NCBI GenBank assembly: GCA_030017955.1
Contig: JASEGR010000010.1
Coordinates: 1-48,759, forward strand
Direction of reading: 5' to 3'
From: Candidatus Eisenbacteria bacterium
GTDB taxonomy: Bacteria; Eisenbacteria; RBG-16-71-46; JASEGR01
Length of the DNA: 48,759 nt
The notes below the pieces were generated by a model that had not been told where the DNA came from, made no database searches, and saw nothing but the letters and a program-made list of their open reading frames with translations. Shown in pieces: positions 1 through 6,882 of the stretch. The stretch's first letter is position 1; each line of letters begins with the position of its first letter. A program made the translations under genes and the position numbers.

Positions 1-94
1 CTGAGGGGGTCGGCCACGACCCCCTCATACCCCCTGGCAGTGTGCCTTACGAAACACCCTGCATTTCGTAAAGCTATTCCTGGGACGGCACACT
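1..94 (+). repeat. Intergenic modular hairpin repeat, copy A (cut by window edge)
   Basis: This is the right-hand part of a repeat of about 218 bp that occurs complete at 12731-12948 (inverted) and 33741-33959 (same orientation). Two hairpins are visible. One is the perfect palindrome GAGGGGGTCG-GCCA-CGACCCCCTC near bases 3-26. The other is a composite end hairpin bounded by AGTGTGCC (39-46) and GGCACACT (87-94), with the inner perfect stem TTACGAAA/TTTCGTAA. The element ends in the stop codon of the polyprenyl synthase gene: the AG of that TAG belongs to the repeat. The left part lies outside the window. Confidence 0.85.
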
Positions 95-1073
95 AGCTTT
101 CTCTTTCAACCACGTAGTCAACCGCGTAGTTAAGCGCCTCTCTTATTGGTGAGGAGTGAAACTCTGAGAGAATGTTCCTGGCCCTGCCTCCAAATTCCTT
201 TGCCTTCTCTCTGCTGTATTGGAATCCGCCATAGTTATTCACAAACGTCGTGACTTCCTTCCAGTGACCATCACCGATCTCTTCTTCTCCCACGACTTCA
301 AGGATCTTTGACTTTTTGCCCTTAGGAGCATTCTTCAGAGCTATTATGAGGGGAAGCGTGACTTTTCCTTCCTTGAGATCATTGCCTGAACCTTTTCCAG
401 TGACCTCTTCATCGCCCAGGAAGTCGAGAAGATCATCGACTATTTGGAAAGCAAGTCCGACTTTTTCCCCGAAGCTTGAGAACCTCTCCCTGAAACCGTT
501 TTCACCCCATCCGAAATATGCACCAATCTCGCATGATGCCGAGATAAGCGACGCGGTCTTTTCACGGATGATCGACAGGTATTCTTCCTCGGTTATCTCA
601 AAGTCCTTCTTCCTTTCAAGCTGCATCATCTCTCCCACGCTCATCCTATTCGTGGTCTCGGCGAGAATATGCATTATCGGGTAGAACTTCTTCTCAACGA
701 GCAGCCAAAACGCTTTTGAATAAAGGTAGTCGCCCATGGCGATCGCCACGTCGTCGGACCAGAGCGAATTCACGGTGGGAAGTCCTCTTCTCAATGGGCT
801 CTTGTCTATGGAATCATCGTGCACAAGGGTTGCGGTATGAATGAGCTCAACTATGTTCGCAGCGGCTATGAGCTCAGGCGGCGATGCTCCATTCAGCTTG
901 GAAACAAGGCACATGAGAATAGGCCTGAACCGCTTGCCTGAGGTAGAAACGAGGTGAGACAAGACTTTTCGTGTGAAGACACTGTTGTCGGAAAGTGTCT
1001 TTCGGAGCTCAAGTTCAATCAGCTCAAGCTCTTCCTTTATCGGCTCTCTGAGCGCAGAAATGTCCATAATCAT
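93..1073 (-). CDS. ispB: Long-chain trans-polyprenyl diphosphate synthase (IspB/HepT-like)
   Basis: Prenyl transferase of 326 residues that condenses isopentenyl diphosphate onto an allylic primer to make the side chain of quinones or a related C30-C50 product, at the inner face of the membrane. The first Asp-rich motif is seen as HDDSID followed by KSPLRRG, and the second as QIVDDLLDFLGD. The KEGKVTLPL segment after the second motif is also typical. ELIHTATLVHDD upstream of the first motif fits long-chain enzymes rather than FPP synthase; product length is inferred. The start ATG at 1073 (or the second Met, 6 nt on) has no clear Shine-Dalgarno and lies about 12 nt from a predicted transcription start. 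The gene stands alone, its 3' end touching repeat copy A. Confidence 0.9.
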   Translation of the reverse strand: MIMDISALREPIKEELELIELELRKTLSDNSVFTRKVLSHLVSTSGKRFRPILMCLVSKLNGASPPELIAAANIVELIHTATLVHDDSIDKSPLRRGLPTVNSLWSDDVAIAMGDYLYSKAFWLLVEKKFYPIMHILAETTNRMSVGEMMQLERKKDFEITEEEYLSIIREKTASLISASCEIGAYFGWGENGFRERFSSFGEKVGLAFQIVDDLLDFLGDEEVTGKGSGNDLKEGKVTLPLIIALKNAPKGKKSKILEVVGEEEIGDGHWKEVTTFVNNYGGFQYSREKAKEFGGRARNILSEFHSSPIREALNYAVDYVVERES

Positions 1074-1091
1074 GGGCGATAGCCCACCGGT

Positions 1092-1121
1092 AATTTATCA
1101 TGGAAACTTTCGGGAAGTCAA
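1092..1121 (-). promoter_or_regulatory. Putative sigma70-type promoter of the polyprenyl synthase gene
   Basis: On the minus strand TTGACT (1116-1121) is followed by an 18-nt spacer and TAAATT (1092-1097). The start codon lies about 12 nt below the expected transcription start, preceded by the small hairpin GGGC-TATC-GCCC rather than by a ribosome binding site. The match is by eye only. Confidence 0.45.
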
Positions 1122-1238
1122 CCCAAAACCTAAAAGCCCACACTTTTGTATACATCAACTGCTAGCAAAGGGACATATTGACCTTGCCTAAACACCCAAA
1201 ACTAGGTGGATCCTCGCAGCACTGTGAACGCCCACGTT

Positions 1239-2696
1239 CTATTTCTTCCCCAGATCGCCAACGATGCTATTGAATTGCTCTAGGGCGGATTCAAGATTCT
1301 CCGCAATCTCTCTCGCAAGCACATCCGGATTCGGAAGATTCTCTGAATCTTCAAGGCTTTCGTCCTTGAGCCAGAAGATGTCAAGGCTCGTCTTATCCCG
1401 TTTCAAGAGTTCATCGCAGGTGAAGGCTCTGAAGCGTTCCGCTTCCTTTCTGTCAAAACGATTCTCTAGGTTGTAGCAACTGACGAACTCTTCAAGGTCT
1501 TCGTAGCGCAAGGGAGCTTCCTTCAGCGTAAAGTGCCTGTTTGTTCTCAAATCGTATATCCAGAGTTTCTCCGTCCAAGGCTTTTCACTTGCCGGCTTCC
1601 TGTCAAAAAAGAGAACATTGGCTTTTACACCCTGGGCGTAGAACACCCCTGTCGGGAGTCTAAGGAGCGTGTGCACATCACACTCGTGTAACAGCTTTTT
1701 TCTTACAGTCTCCCCAGCGCCGCCCTCAAAAAGAACGTTGTCTGGCACCACGACCGCTGCCTTTCCGTTAATTTTCAAAAGCGTTTTCACATGCTGGAGG
1801 AAGTTCAATTGTTTGTTTGAAGTTGTTGCCGAGAAGTCCTGCCGCTCGTAGATCAATGACTCCCTGTCGGCCTTCCCTTCGCCATTTACAATGGTTATGC
1901 TGCTCTTCTTGCCGAAAGGAGGATTGGTCAGCACCATGTCAAAGCGGTCTCCTGGGTCAGAGACAAGTGCGTCGCCAGTGACAATCGGACTTTCATCTCC
2001 TCCTATGCCGTGAAGGTAAAGATTCATAGCGCACAGTCTCACAACATTGTCAACGATATCCCATCCCTTGAACGTGTTGAACTTCAGAAACTTCTTCTCC
2101 TCTATGTCCAGTGAATAGTTCTTGGCAAGATACTCATGGGCTGCCAGAAGAAAACCGCCTGTGCCGCAGGCGGGGTCGCAGATGGTCATCCCGGGTTCTG
2201 GCCGCATGACTTCTACTATCGCTCTGATGAGTGCCCTCGGAGTGAAGTATTGCCCAGCGCCGCTCTTAATATCCTCTGCGTTCTTCTGCAGAAGCCCTTC
2301 GTAGATTTCACCCTTCACATCAATATCCATGCCCATCCAAGTCTCAGCGTTTATCAGCTCGATGAGACGTCTGAGCTTCGCGGGATCCTGGATCCTGTTT
2401 TGAGACTTCCTGAAGATGGCACCAAGCATGCCTTTCCCTTTACCCAGAGTTTCGAGGATGTGTCGGTAGTGAACTTCCAGAGCATCTCCGTCTTTTTCAA
2501 CGAGGCTCTGCCAGTCAAGGTCCTTCGGGATGCTCGAAGGTTTATTGAAAGGCGGCTTTGTCTGCTCATCTGCCATCTTGAGGAATAGAAGATAGGTCAG
2601 CTGTTCCACATAGTCGCCGTAGCTCACGCCGTCGTCACGAAGCACATTGCAGTAATTCCATAGGCGCTGGACTATCGTGGATGATTCGTTGGGCAT
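1239..2696 (-). CDS. hsdM: Type I restriction-modification system DNA methyltransferase subunit HsdM
   Basis: N6-adenine methyltransferase subunit of a type I restriction-modification complex; it uses S-adenosylmethionine and acts with HsdS, which supplies target recognition. The 485-residue protein has an N-terminal HsdM helical domain (about 1-130), the lead-in GAGQYFTPRALI (147-158), SAM-binding motif I DPACGTGG (174-181) and catalytic motif IV NPPF (258-261). Length is normal and no break is seen. The start at 2696 has an AGAGGT ribosome binding site. It is the last gene of the island, 33 nt after DUF2283, and separated from hsdS by five small genes, which is an unusual order. It should be functional if HsdS is expressed. 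Confidence 0.95.
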   Translation of the reverse strand: MPNESSTIVQRLWNYCNVLRDDGVSYGDYVEQLTYLLFLKMADEQTKPPFNKPSSIPKDLDWQSLVEKDGDALEVHYRHILETLGKGKGMLGAIFRKSQNRIQDPAKLRRLIELINAETWMGMDIDVKGEIYEGLLQKNAEDIKSGAGQYFTPRALIRAIVEVMRPEPGMTICDPACGTGGFLLAAHEYLAKNYSLDIEEKKFLKFNTFKGWDIVDNVVRLCAMNLYLHGIGGDESPIVTGDALVSDPGDRFDMVLTNPPFGKKSSITIVNGEGKADRESLIYERQDFSATTSNKQLNFLQHVKTLLKINGKAAVVVPDNVLFEGGAGETVRKKLLHECDVHTLLRLPTGVFYAQGVKANVLFFDRKPASEKPWTEKLWIYDLRTNRHFTLKEAPLRYEDLEEFVSCYNLENRFDRKEAERFRAFTCDELLKRDKTSLDIFWLKDESLEDSENLPNPDVLAREIAENLESALEQFNSIVGDLGKK

Positions 2697-2729
2697 GAAG
2701 ACCTCTTTTACCCAAACACTTCGGCAGTT

Positions 2730-2951
2730 CTACTTTCCAGAGATGCTCCGTAATGTACGAGCCCGAAAGCCGATGATCGTAATGCCAACTACCACTTTTT
2801 TCTTATCGTCATAGCGAACAATCACACCGTCACCGATATCGGTTCCGACCGCGGCACGTGGTTTCCCTACTGAGATATAGAGCACATCGGCTTCCTCATC
2901 ATATTCCCAGTTGAGCGCGGGCTTGCCTTCAAGAATTCTTAAGGCTTCCAT
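2730..2951 (-). CDS. DUF2283 family small protein, possible antitoxin
   Basis: Protein of 73 residues with the DUF2283 signature: EYDEEADVLYISVGKP near the N-terminus, then a GDGVIVRYDD segment and a V-V-G-I-T-I-I-G strand. The open frame extends further upstream, but the start at 2951 is chosen because it has a strong GAGGAGG ribosome binding site and gives the usual family length. It overlaps the 3' end of the PBECR-like gene by 13 nt, so the two are likely translationally coupled. Small DUF2283 proteins are often found beside toxin-like nucleases; an antitoxin role here is inferred from that position. Confidence 0.75.
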   Translation of the reverse strand: MEALRILEGKPALNWEYDEEADVLYISVGKPRAAVGTDIGDGVIVRYDDKKKVVVGITIIGFRARTLRSISGK

Positions 2952-3250
2952 AAAACCTTCCTCCTCTTTAAGGGTGCGTTTGTGAAGTAAGCCGTGAGAA
3001 GAAATCCGTCTTTGTTCGAGATTTCTTTGCAAGCCGCAACAAGATATTTTCTAGTCAACGGCGTTTTTGAGTAAAGACGCACTGCCAATAGTTCACCGAA
3101 ATCACCTGCCAAGATCAGGTCAGGATTTGAAATCGTCTCGATGACCTTTCTCTTCTGGTTCAGCATTTCAGGATGCCGCCGCGTGATATGCTCCCATCTC
3201 TCTTGGCTGATTCGTATGGGGACTGTACTCTTCGAATAGGTGACAATCAT
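2939..3250 (-). CDS. PBECR-like small nuclease domain protein, possible toxin
   Basis: Protein of 103 residues resembling the phage-Barnase-EndoU-ColicinE5/D-RelE-like (PBECR) group. Family-like features are RISQERWEHITRRHPEM (about 13-29), a SNPDLILAG segment, then KYLVAACKEI and a GFLLTAYFTN strand near the C-terminus. The conserved H, R, K and T residues could form an RNase site. It starts just after the stop of the orphan hsdS tail and overlaps the DUF2283 gene. The arrangement, a basic nuclease-like gene coupled to a short acidic partner, resembles a toxin-antitoxin module. The family assignment is from memory of the motif pattern and the activity is unproven. Confidence 0.6.
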   Translation of the reverse strand: MIVTYSKSTVPIRISQERWEHITRRHPEMLNQKRKVIETISNPDLILAGDFGELLAVRLYSKTPLTRKYLVAACKEISNKDGFLLTAYFTNAPLKRRKVLWKP

Positions 3251-3251
3251 A

Positions 3252-3488
3252 TCATGTCCATGCCTCCCTGGCGCTCTGCATTCCCCCTTTAAGCCGCCTT
3301 CTGGCTTTCTTCTTATCTTTGTCCTTTAATTCCTGTCTTGCCCTTTCAGCTTTGATCCGTTCGAGCAACTTCTCTGCCGGTTCATCAGTCGGATCCTGCG
3401 GCACGAGCTTCCCTTCGAAGGCCCTTTTCAGGATACTCTGACGCAACCTCTCTGCTTGCTTGAGGCTTGACTCCACCTCAGGCTCCAT
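3252..3488 (-). pseudogene. Orphan HsdS C-terminal tail (duplicated specificity-subunit remnant)
   Basis: This 78-residue frame has only the last conserved helix region of a type I specificity subunit. The stretch QAERLRQSI followed by FEGKLVPQDPTDEPA and LLERIK closely matches the end of the intact HsdS encoded at 4120-5643, and the DNA is also clearly similar (compare 3345-3480 with 4215-4345). No target recognition domain is present. The frame overlaps the end of the nucleotidyltransferase gene by 11 nt, so it may still be translated. It looks like the remains of a second hsdS, or of a recombination that exchanged the specificity gene and captured the small genes between the two tails. Confidence 0.75.
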
Positions 3489-3798
3489 AGACTACCTCGC
3501 CGCTTTTTGAGTATTCAACAATTGCTGATTCTTCTTTTTCCCACTCGACTGGCGTCAAAGCGATTGCCTCTATCGGTTCAAAGACCTCGTATATGGCATC
3601 TGAAAGAATGTCTATTCTTTCCCAATAGCCTTTCCCCGCAAAGTCTTGAGATATGACCACGACGTCTATGTCGCTCCCCTCCCTAAACGTGCCCGTTGCA
3701 TAAGAGCCGTATAATATCAACTTGGTTATCGTGATGCCTTTGGACTCCAGGGCTTTTATGAAACGGGATAGTATCTTTAGAACAGTGTCTTTATCCAT
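3478..3798 (-). CDS. MNT-type minimal nucleotidyltransferase (partner of HEPN protein)
   Basis: Protein of 106 residues with the pol-beta-fold minimal nucleotidyltransferase signature LILYGSYATGTFREGSDIDV (about 27-46): the GS pair and both metal-binding aspartates of the GSx10DxD motif are present. It follows the HEPN gene directly (22-nt overlap), with a good GGGAGG ribosome binding site. In characterised HEPN/MNT pairs (HepT/MntA) the nucleotidyltransferase AMPylates and neutralises the HEPN RNase. The same role here is inferred from gene order and intact motif. Confidence 0.85.
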   Translation of the reverse strand: MDKDTVLKILSRFIKALESKGITITKLILYGSYATGTFREGSDIDVVVISQDFAGKGYWERIDILSDAIYEVFEPIEAIALTPVEWEKEESAIVEYSKSGEVVYGA

Positions 3799-4157
3799 TT
3801 CAAGACCTCCCTGCTTCTTGCGAGTATGTCCCTTACCACCGGTTCTGTGAAATCGTCTTGGAGCTTATCCAATTCCTCAGGGTATCTTGTCGCAACGCTG
3901 GCTTCATTAAGTCTTACAAGGAATCTTCCGACGGATTCCTCAGGTTTCGCATGAGTCTTGTTCAGAAGATAAACAAGATTGTGCGTTCTCGGTGGTGCGT
4001 CTTTCAGCTTTTCCCGGTAAACCCCTTTTAGCGCCTTCTCGAGCGCCAAATGGCACATAAAAACCGCGTAGAAATGTCTTCCTGCCTTAAACATATGCTC
4101 TGCTGTCTCGATATCGTAGTCAGCTTGTCTTAGCCACTCCTGAGGATCTTTCGCCAT
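3777..4157 (-). CDS. HEPN domain protein (partner of MNT nucleotidyltransferase)
   Basis: Protein of 126 residues with the HEPN helical pattern: a WLRQADYDIETAE helix, FYAVFMCHLALEKALKGV, PPRTHNLVYLL and a VATRYPEE segment near the C-terminal third. The frame is open further upstream inside hsdS, but the start at 4157 fits the family N-terminus and has GGAGAACAGG upstream. It overlaps the hsdS 3' end by 38 nt. A clear R-x4-6-H RNase motif is not seen; the nearest candidate is R-T-H in the PPRTHN segment. It may therefore belong to the less well understood HEPN group usually linked to a nucleotidyltransferase rather than to proven HepT toxins. Confidence 0.8.
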   Translation of the reverse strand: MAKDPQEWLRQADYDIETAEHMFKAGRHFYAVFMCHLALEKALKGVYREKLKDAPPRTHNLVYLLNKTHAKPEESVGRFLVRLNEASVATRYPEELDKLQDDFTEPVVRDILARSREVLKWIKTLF

Positions 4158-5643
4158 AACCTGTTCTCCGTTTTGGTTTCTTTCCTTTTGCCTCAACCGC
4201 GCGTTTGGCTTTCTCAATTTTGATCCGTTCGAGGAGCTTCTGAGCCGGTTCATCAGTCGGATCCTGTGGCACAAGCTTGCCCTCGAACGCTTTTTTCATA
4301 ATGCTCTGCCGCAACCGTTCCGCCTGGATGAGGCTCTGCGCCACTGCCTTTTCCACCACGTCCGCCACAGAGAAGCGGTGCTCGATTTCTTCTACGATTT
4401 TGCACTGCTCAGCAGAGGGGGGAAGTGGAAGAAGGATTTGTGACAATGCATTTGCGTTGACATTCGGTTGTCCAATTCCCAGTTTCCCTTTTTGGATTTG
4501 TAGCCAATAAAGAGGGGATTGAAAAAAGTAGTACACAGTTTCCTTCGTGACGCTGCGGTGAAGTATTATTCTTATGAGGTACGACGCAAACACCGCCTCA
4601 GGGATGTCACCTCTAATAAGGAAACTCTTCCCGACAGTCGCTCCTGTTCTTGCGAAAACCAGGTCTCCATCTTTCAGGAGGTATTTTTCTTTCATAGACT
4701 CATCAATCTTACAGTAGGGAACCGAATCCCAATCAACCCCGCTATTCTGTATGTCGGTGATTCTGAGGAACCTTGGACCTATTGGCAAATCTGCGGCCTT
4801 TTCTGTATACCCGTAGTGTATTCCTCCCGCTAATTCTCCGACAGCAGTCCATTGCCACCCTCGAGGCAGCTTTGGCAAAGTCGATGTGTCTGCCTGCGGC
4901 AGTTCCTTGTATTTCTTCCCGAGCTTCGTCTTTTGTTCTTGTTTGATGCGTTCAAGAAGCATAGACGCAGGTTCAACTTCGCCTTTGTGAGCCTCCCTCC
5001 ATTCTTCGGTCAGTTTTCCTTCGAAAGCAGACTTCAAAACCGTCTGCCGATAACGCTTCAACTGTGTCCTTACCTTCTTCAATGCCTCTACGCCCGCATC
5101 CAACCTGGTGAACAACTCCTCAATCTTCGCCACAATCCTGCGTTGCTCGGCAAGAGGTGGAAGAGGGAGAGGACTCTGCTGAATATAGCTGGCTGGAACC
5201 CTCAATTGACCTGCGGAGCCAGTCATGTTTCCTTGAGCTTCCTTCCTGAATTCCTCTCTTATCAAAAAGAAAAAGAATAACCTCCTCGGAAGGCATTCAT
5301 GCAACCTGACTACATGGAATTCAGTTGAACCAAACCCAATACCGTTCTTTAGGCCATGAGCAATGGCTACCTTTCCGTTTTCCATACATGGAGTGATCTT
5401 TGCAAGAAGCAAATCACCATTCACGAAATGCGTATAGCCTTTTCTCACCTCTGATAGTTTCTTGCTAATGGACAAATCAATGCGACCTGTTAGTTCTTCG
5501 ACGCATTTCATCGGCAGGAACGTAACCTCCGTATCGTGGACAGTGGCTTCTGCGTAGAAGCCCGGATTGACTTCGCCTATCTCTTCTAGCCCCGCCCACA
5601 CCCAACCTTTGGGTAGTTCATCCTGAACCATAATCTCTTTCAT
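4120..5643 (-). CDS. hsdS: Type I restriction-modification specificity subunit HsdS
   Basis: DNA-recognition subunit of 507 residues that directs the HsdM/HsdR complex to a bipartite target. Two target recognition domains are visible, one starting at LPKGWVWAGLEEIGEV (about 10-25) and one at LPRGWQWTAVGEL. Each is followed by the conserved coiled region with PLPPLAEQRRIV or PLPPSAEQCKIV and a QTVLKSAFEGKL or QSIMKKAFEGKL helix. Length is normal. The start at 5643 has AGGAAA upstream and lies 16 nt below the AlbA_2 gene stop. The last 38 nt overlap the HEPN start. The C-terminal block is duplicated in the orphan tail at 3252-3488. Confidence 0.93.
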   Translation of the reverse strand: MKEIMVQDELPKGWVWAGLEEIGEVNPGFYAEATVHDTEVTFLPMKCVEELTGRIDLSISKKLSEVRKGYTHFVNGDLLLAKITPCMENGKVAIAHGLKNGIGFGSTEFHVVRLHECLPRRLFFFFLIREEFRKEAQGNMTGSAGQLRVPASYIQQSPLPLPPLAEQRRIVAKIEELFTRLDAGVEALKKVRTQLKRYRQTVLKSAFEGKLTEEWREAHKGEVEPASMLLERIKQEQKTKLGKKYKELPQADTSTLPKLPRGWQWTAVGELAGGIHYGYTEKAADLPIGPRFLRITDIQNSGVDWDSVPYCKIDESMKEKYLLKDGDLVFARTGATVGKSFLIRGDIPEAVFASYLIRIILHRSVTKETVYYFFQSPLYWLQIQKGKLGIGQPNVNANALSQILLPLPPSAEQCKIVEEIEHRFSVADVVEKAVAQSLIQAERLRQSIMKKAFEGKLVPQDPTDEPAQKLLERIKIEKAKRAVEAKGKKPKRRTGYGERSSGVAKTS

Positions 5644-5659
5644 TTTCCTAATCTAGGAC

Positions 5660-6850
5660 TCATTGCTGCATTGACCGGTTCTGAACCAGAATCTCTTGGA
5701 CTGTTTCATCAAGGTTCGCGGGAACTAACTGAAAAACCCATGCTATTTCTCGCAACATTTCTGGTAGCACACAACTTATGCTTCTAACCGGATCGTACGC
5801 CAGTGTAATCCTGGAAGAGCTCACTGTGTCATCCACACAGAGACCGCGTTCCATAAGCTCAAGTTCCGCAAAACCACCCACTTCGTACAACATAGCACAA
5901 GATCGAATGCCAGAGAGGATCACGCTAATCTCCACATTTCCTAGGTATTGGCAACTTTCGTAGAGATCTTCTGCAATCTTTAGGACCTTCCCTAGAATTC
6001 CGACCAGCTGAGGAAAACGAAGAGCTTTTGTCGGTCTCTTCTCCAATTCATAGGCCACTTGAACCAGCTCCTCAATAAACTCGAGCTTGGAGAAGAAATA
6101 GACCAGTCCGTATTCATTCATCTCCATATGTCTGTGGGATTTCGGACGACTATCAATGACCCCGCCAAGAACTCTGACGGGCTGTGAGATGTATCCATAA
6201 GTCCCCTCCTCTTGAGCAAACAAATAGAGTTTCTCCTGGGACACAATAGGCCTGTGAGGAAAGACTGGAATCACGGTGACTTTGAGGGTGGGTCCAAGAA
6301 TCGGATCTGGCACGTGGAGTCTTACCCGGTGATCGGCTGAACGCAAAAGGGCCGTTTTCTTTCTTGAAGGTGTCTCTCGCCGTTTCAATAAATACTCCAG
6401 TCTGTCTATCTCAGCAAGCTCGTGAGGCTGACTTATGGATCCAGTCCTGACATACACGCGCGTAGAATTCTGAATGGCATGAGGAGCACCAAGACTTTCA
6501 CTCACCCGGATGACCACGACAACATTCTCCTCCTTGTCCGGAACCTCTATTGTACGAACCTCAGGCAGAACCGACGGATAAATTCCGGTAATAGAACTTT
6601 GCGTGATCGTTTCTTCAATCCCCATCACTTTCTTCATTCCGGTGATCGGCATTTCCGGGACTCCATCTTTTGCCTTCACTCCAATAAGGCAGACCCCACC
6701 CATCGTATTGGCAAAAGCAGAAATAGTCTTGCGCGGATCTTTAGGAAGGGTCTGTTTGTATTCGACACGTACCCCTTCTGGCCACACCCTACAAAAGTCT
6801 TCAATATCGGCGAATCTAATCTCTGAGAGGGTCTTCGTAAATAAGGACAT
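5660..6850 (-). CDS. AlbA_2 (Schlafen-like) putative DNA-binding protein in restriction operon
   Basis: Protein of 396 residues with an N-terminal AlbA_2 domain (about 10-150): EFKQT-like VEYKQTLPKDPRKTISAFANT, then MGGVCLIGVKAKDG, and later TRVYVRTGSISQPH, the usual order of this nucleic-acid-binding fold. The C-terminal 240 residues are not recognised and show no ATPase motif. It lies between hsdR (32 nt) and hsdS (16 nt) with GGAGCAATTCTG before the ATG, so it is part of the operon. Such accessory proteins occur in some type I systems and have no fixed function; a modulating or second defence role is inference. Confidence 0.8.
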   Translation of the reverse strand: MSLFTKTLSEIRFADIEDFCRVWPEGVRVEYKQTLPKDPRKTISAFANTMGGVCLIGVKAKDGVPEMPITGMKKVMGIEETITQSSITGIYPSVLPEVRTIEVPDKEENVVVVIRVSESLGAPHAIQNSTRVYVRTGSISQPHELAEIDRLEYLLKRRETPSRKKTALLRSADHRVRLHVPDPILGPTLKVTVIPVFPHRPIVSQEKLYLFAQEEGTYGYISQPVRVLGGVIDSRPKSHRHMEMNEYGLVYFFSKLEFIEELVQVAYELEKRPTKALRFPQLVGILGKVLKIAEDLYESCQYLGNVEISVILSGIRSCAMLYEVGGFAELELMERGLCVDDTVSSSRITLAYDPVRSISCVLPEMLREIAWVFQLVPANLDETVQEILVQNRSMQQ

Positions 6851-6882
6851 CAGAATTGCTCCATATTAGCACCATTTGCGAA

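Noticed and set aside
1-94. CRISPR array or phage attachment site at the repeats
   Set aside because: The copies are tens of kilobases apart, in both orientations, about 218 bp long and not spaced as direct repeats; no cas genes or integrase are present.
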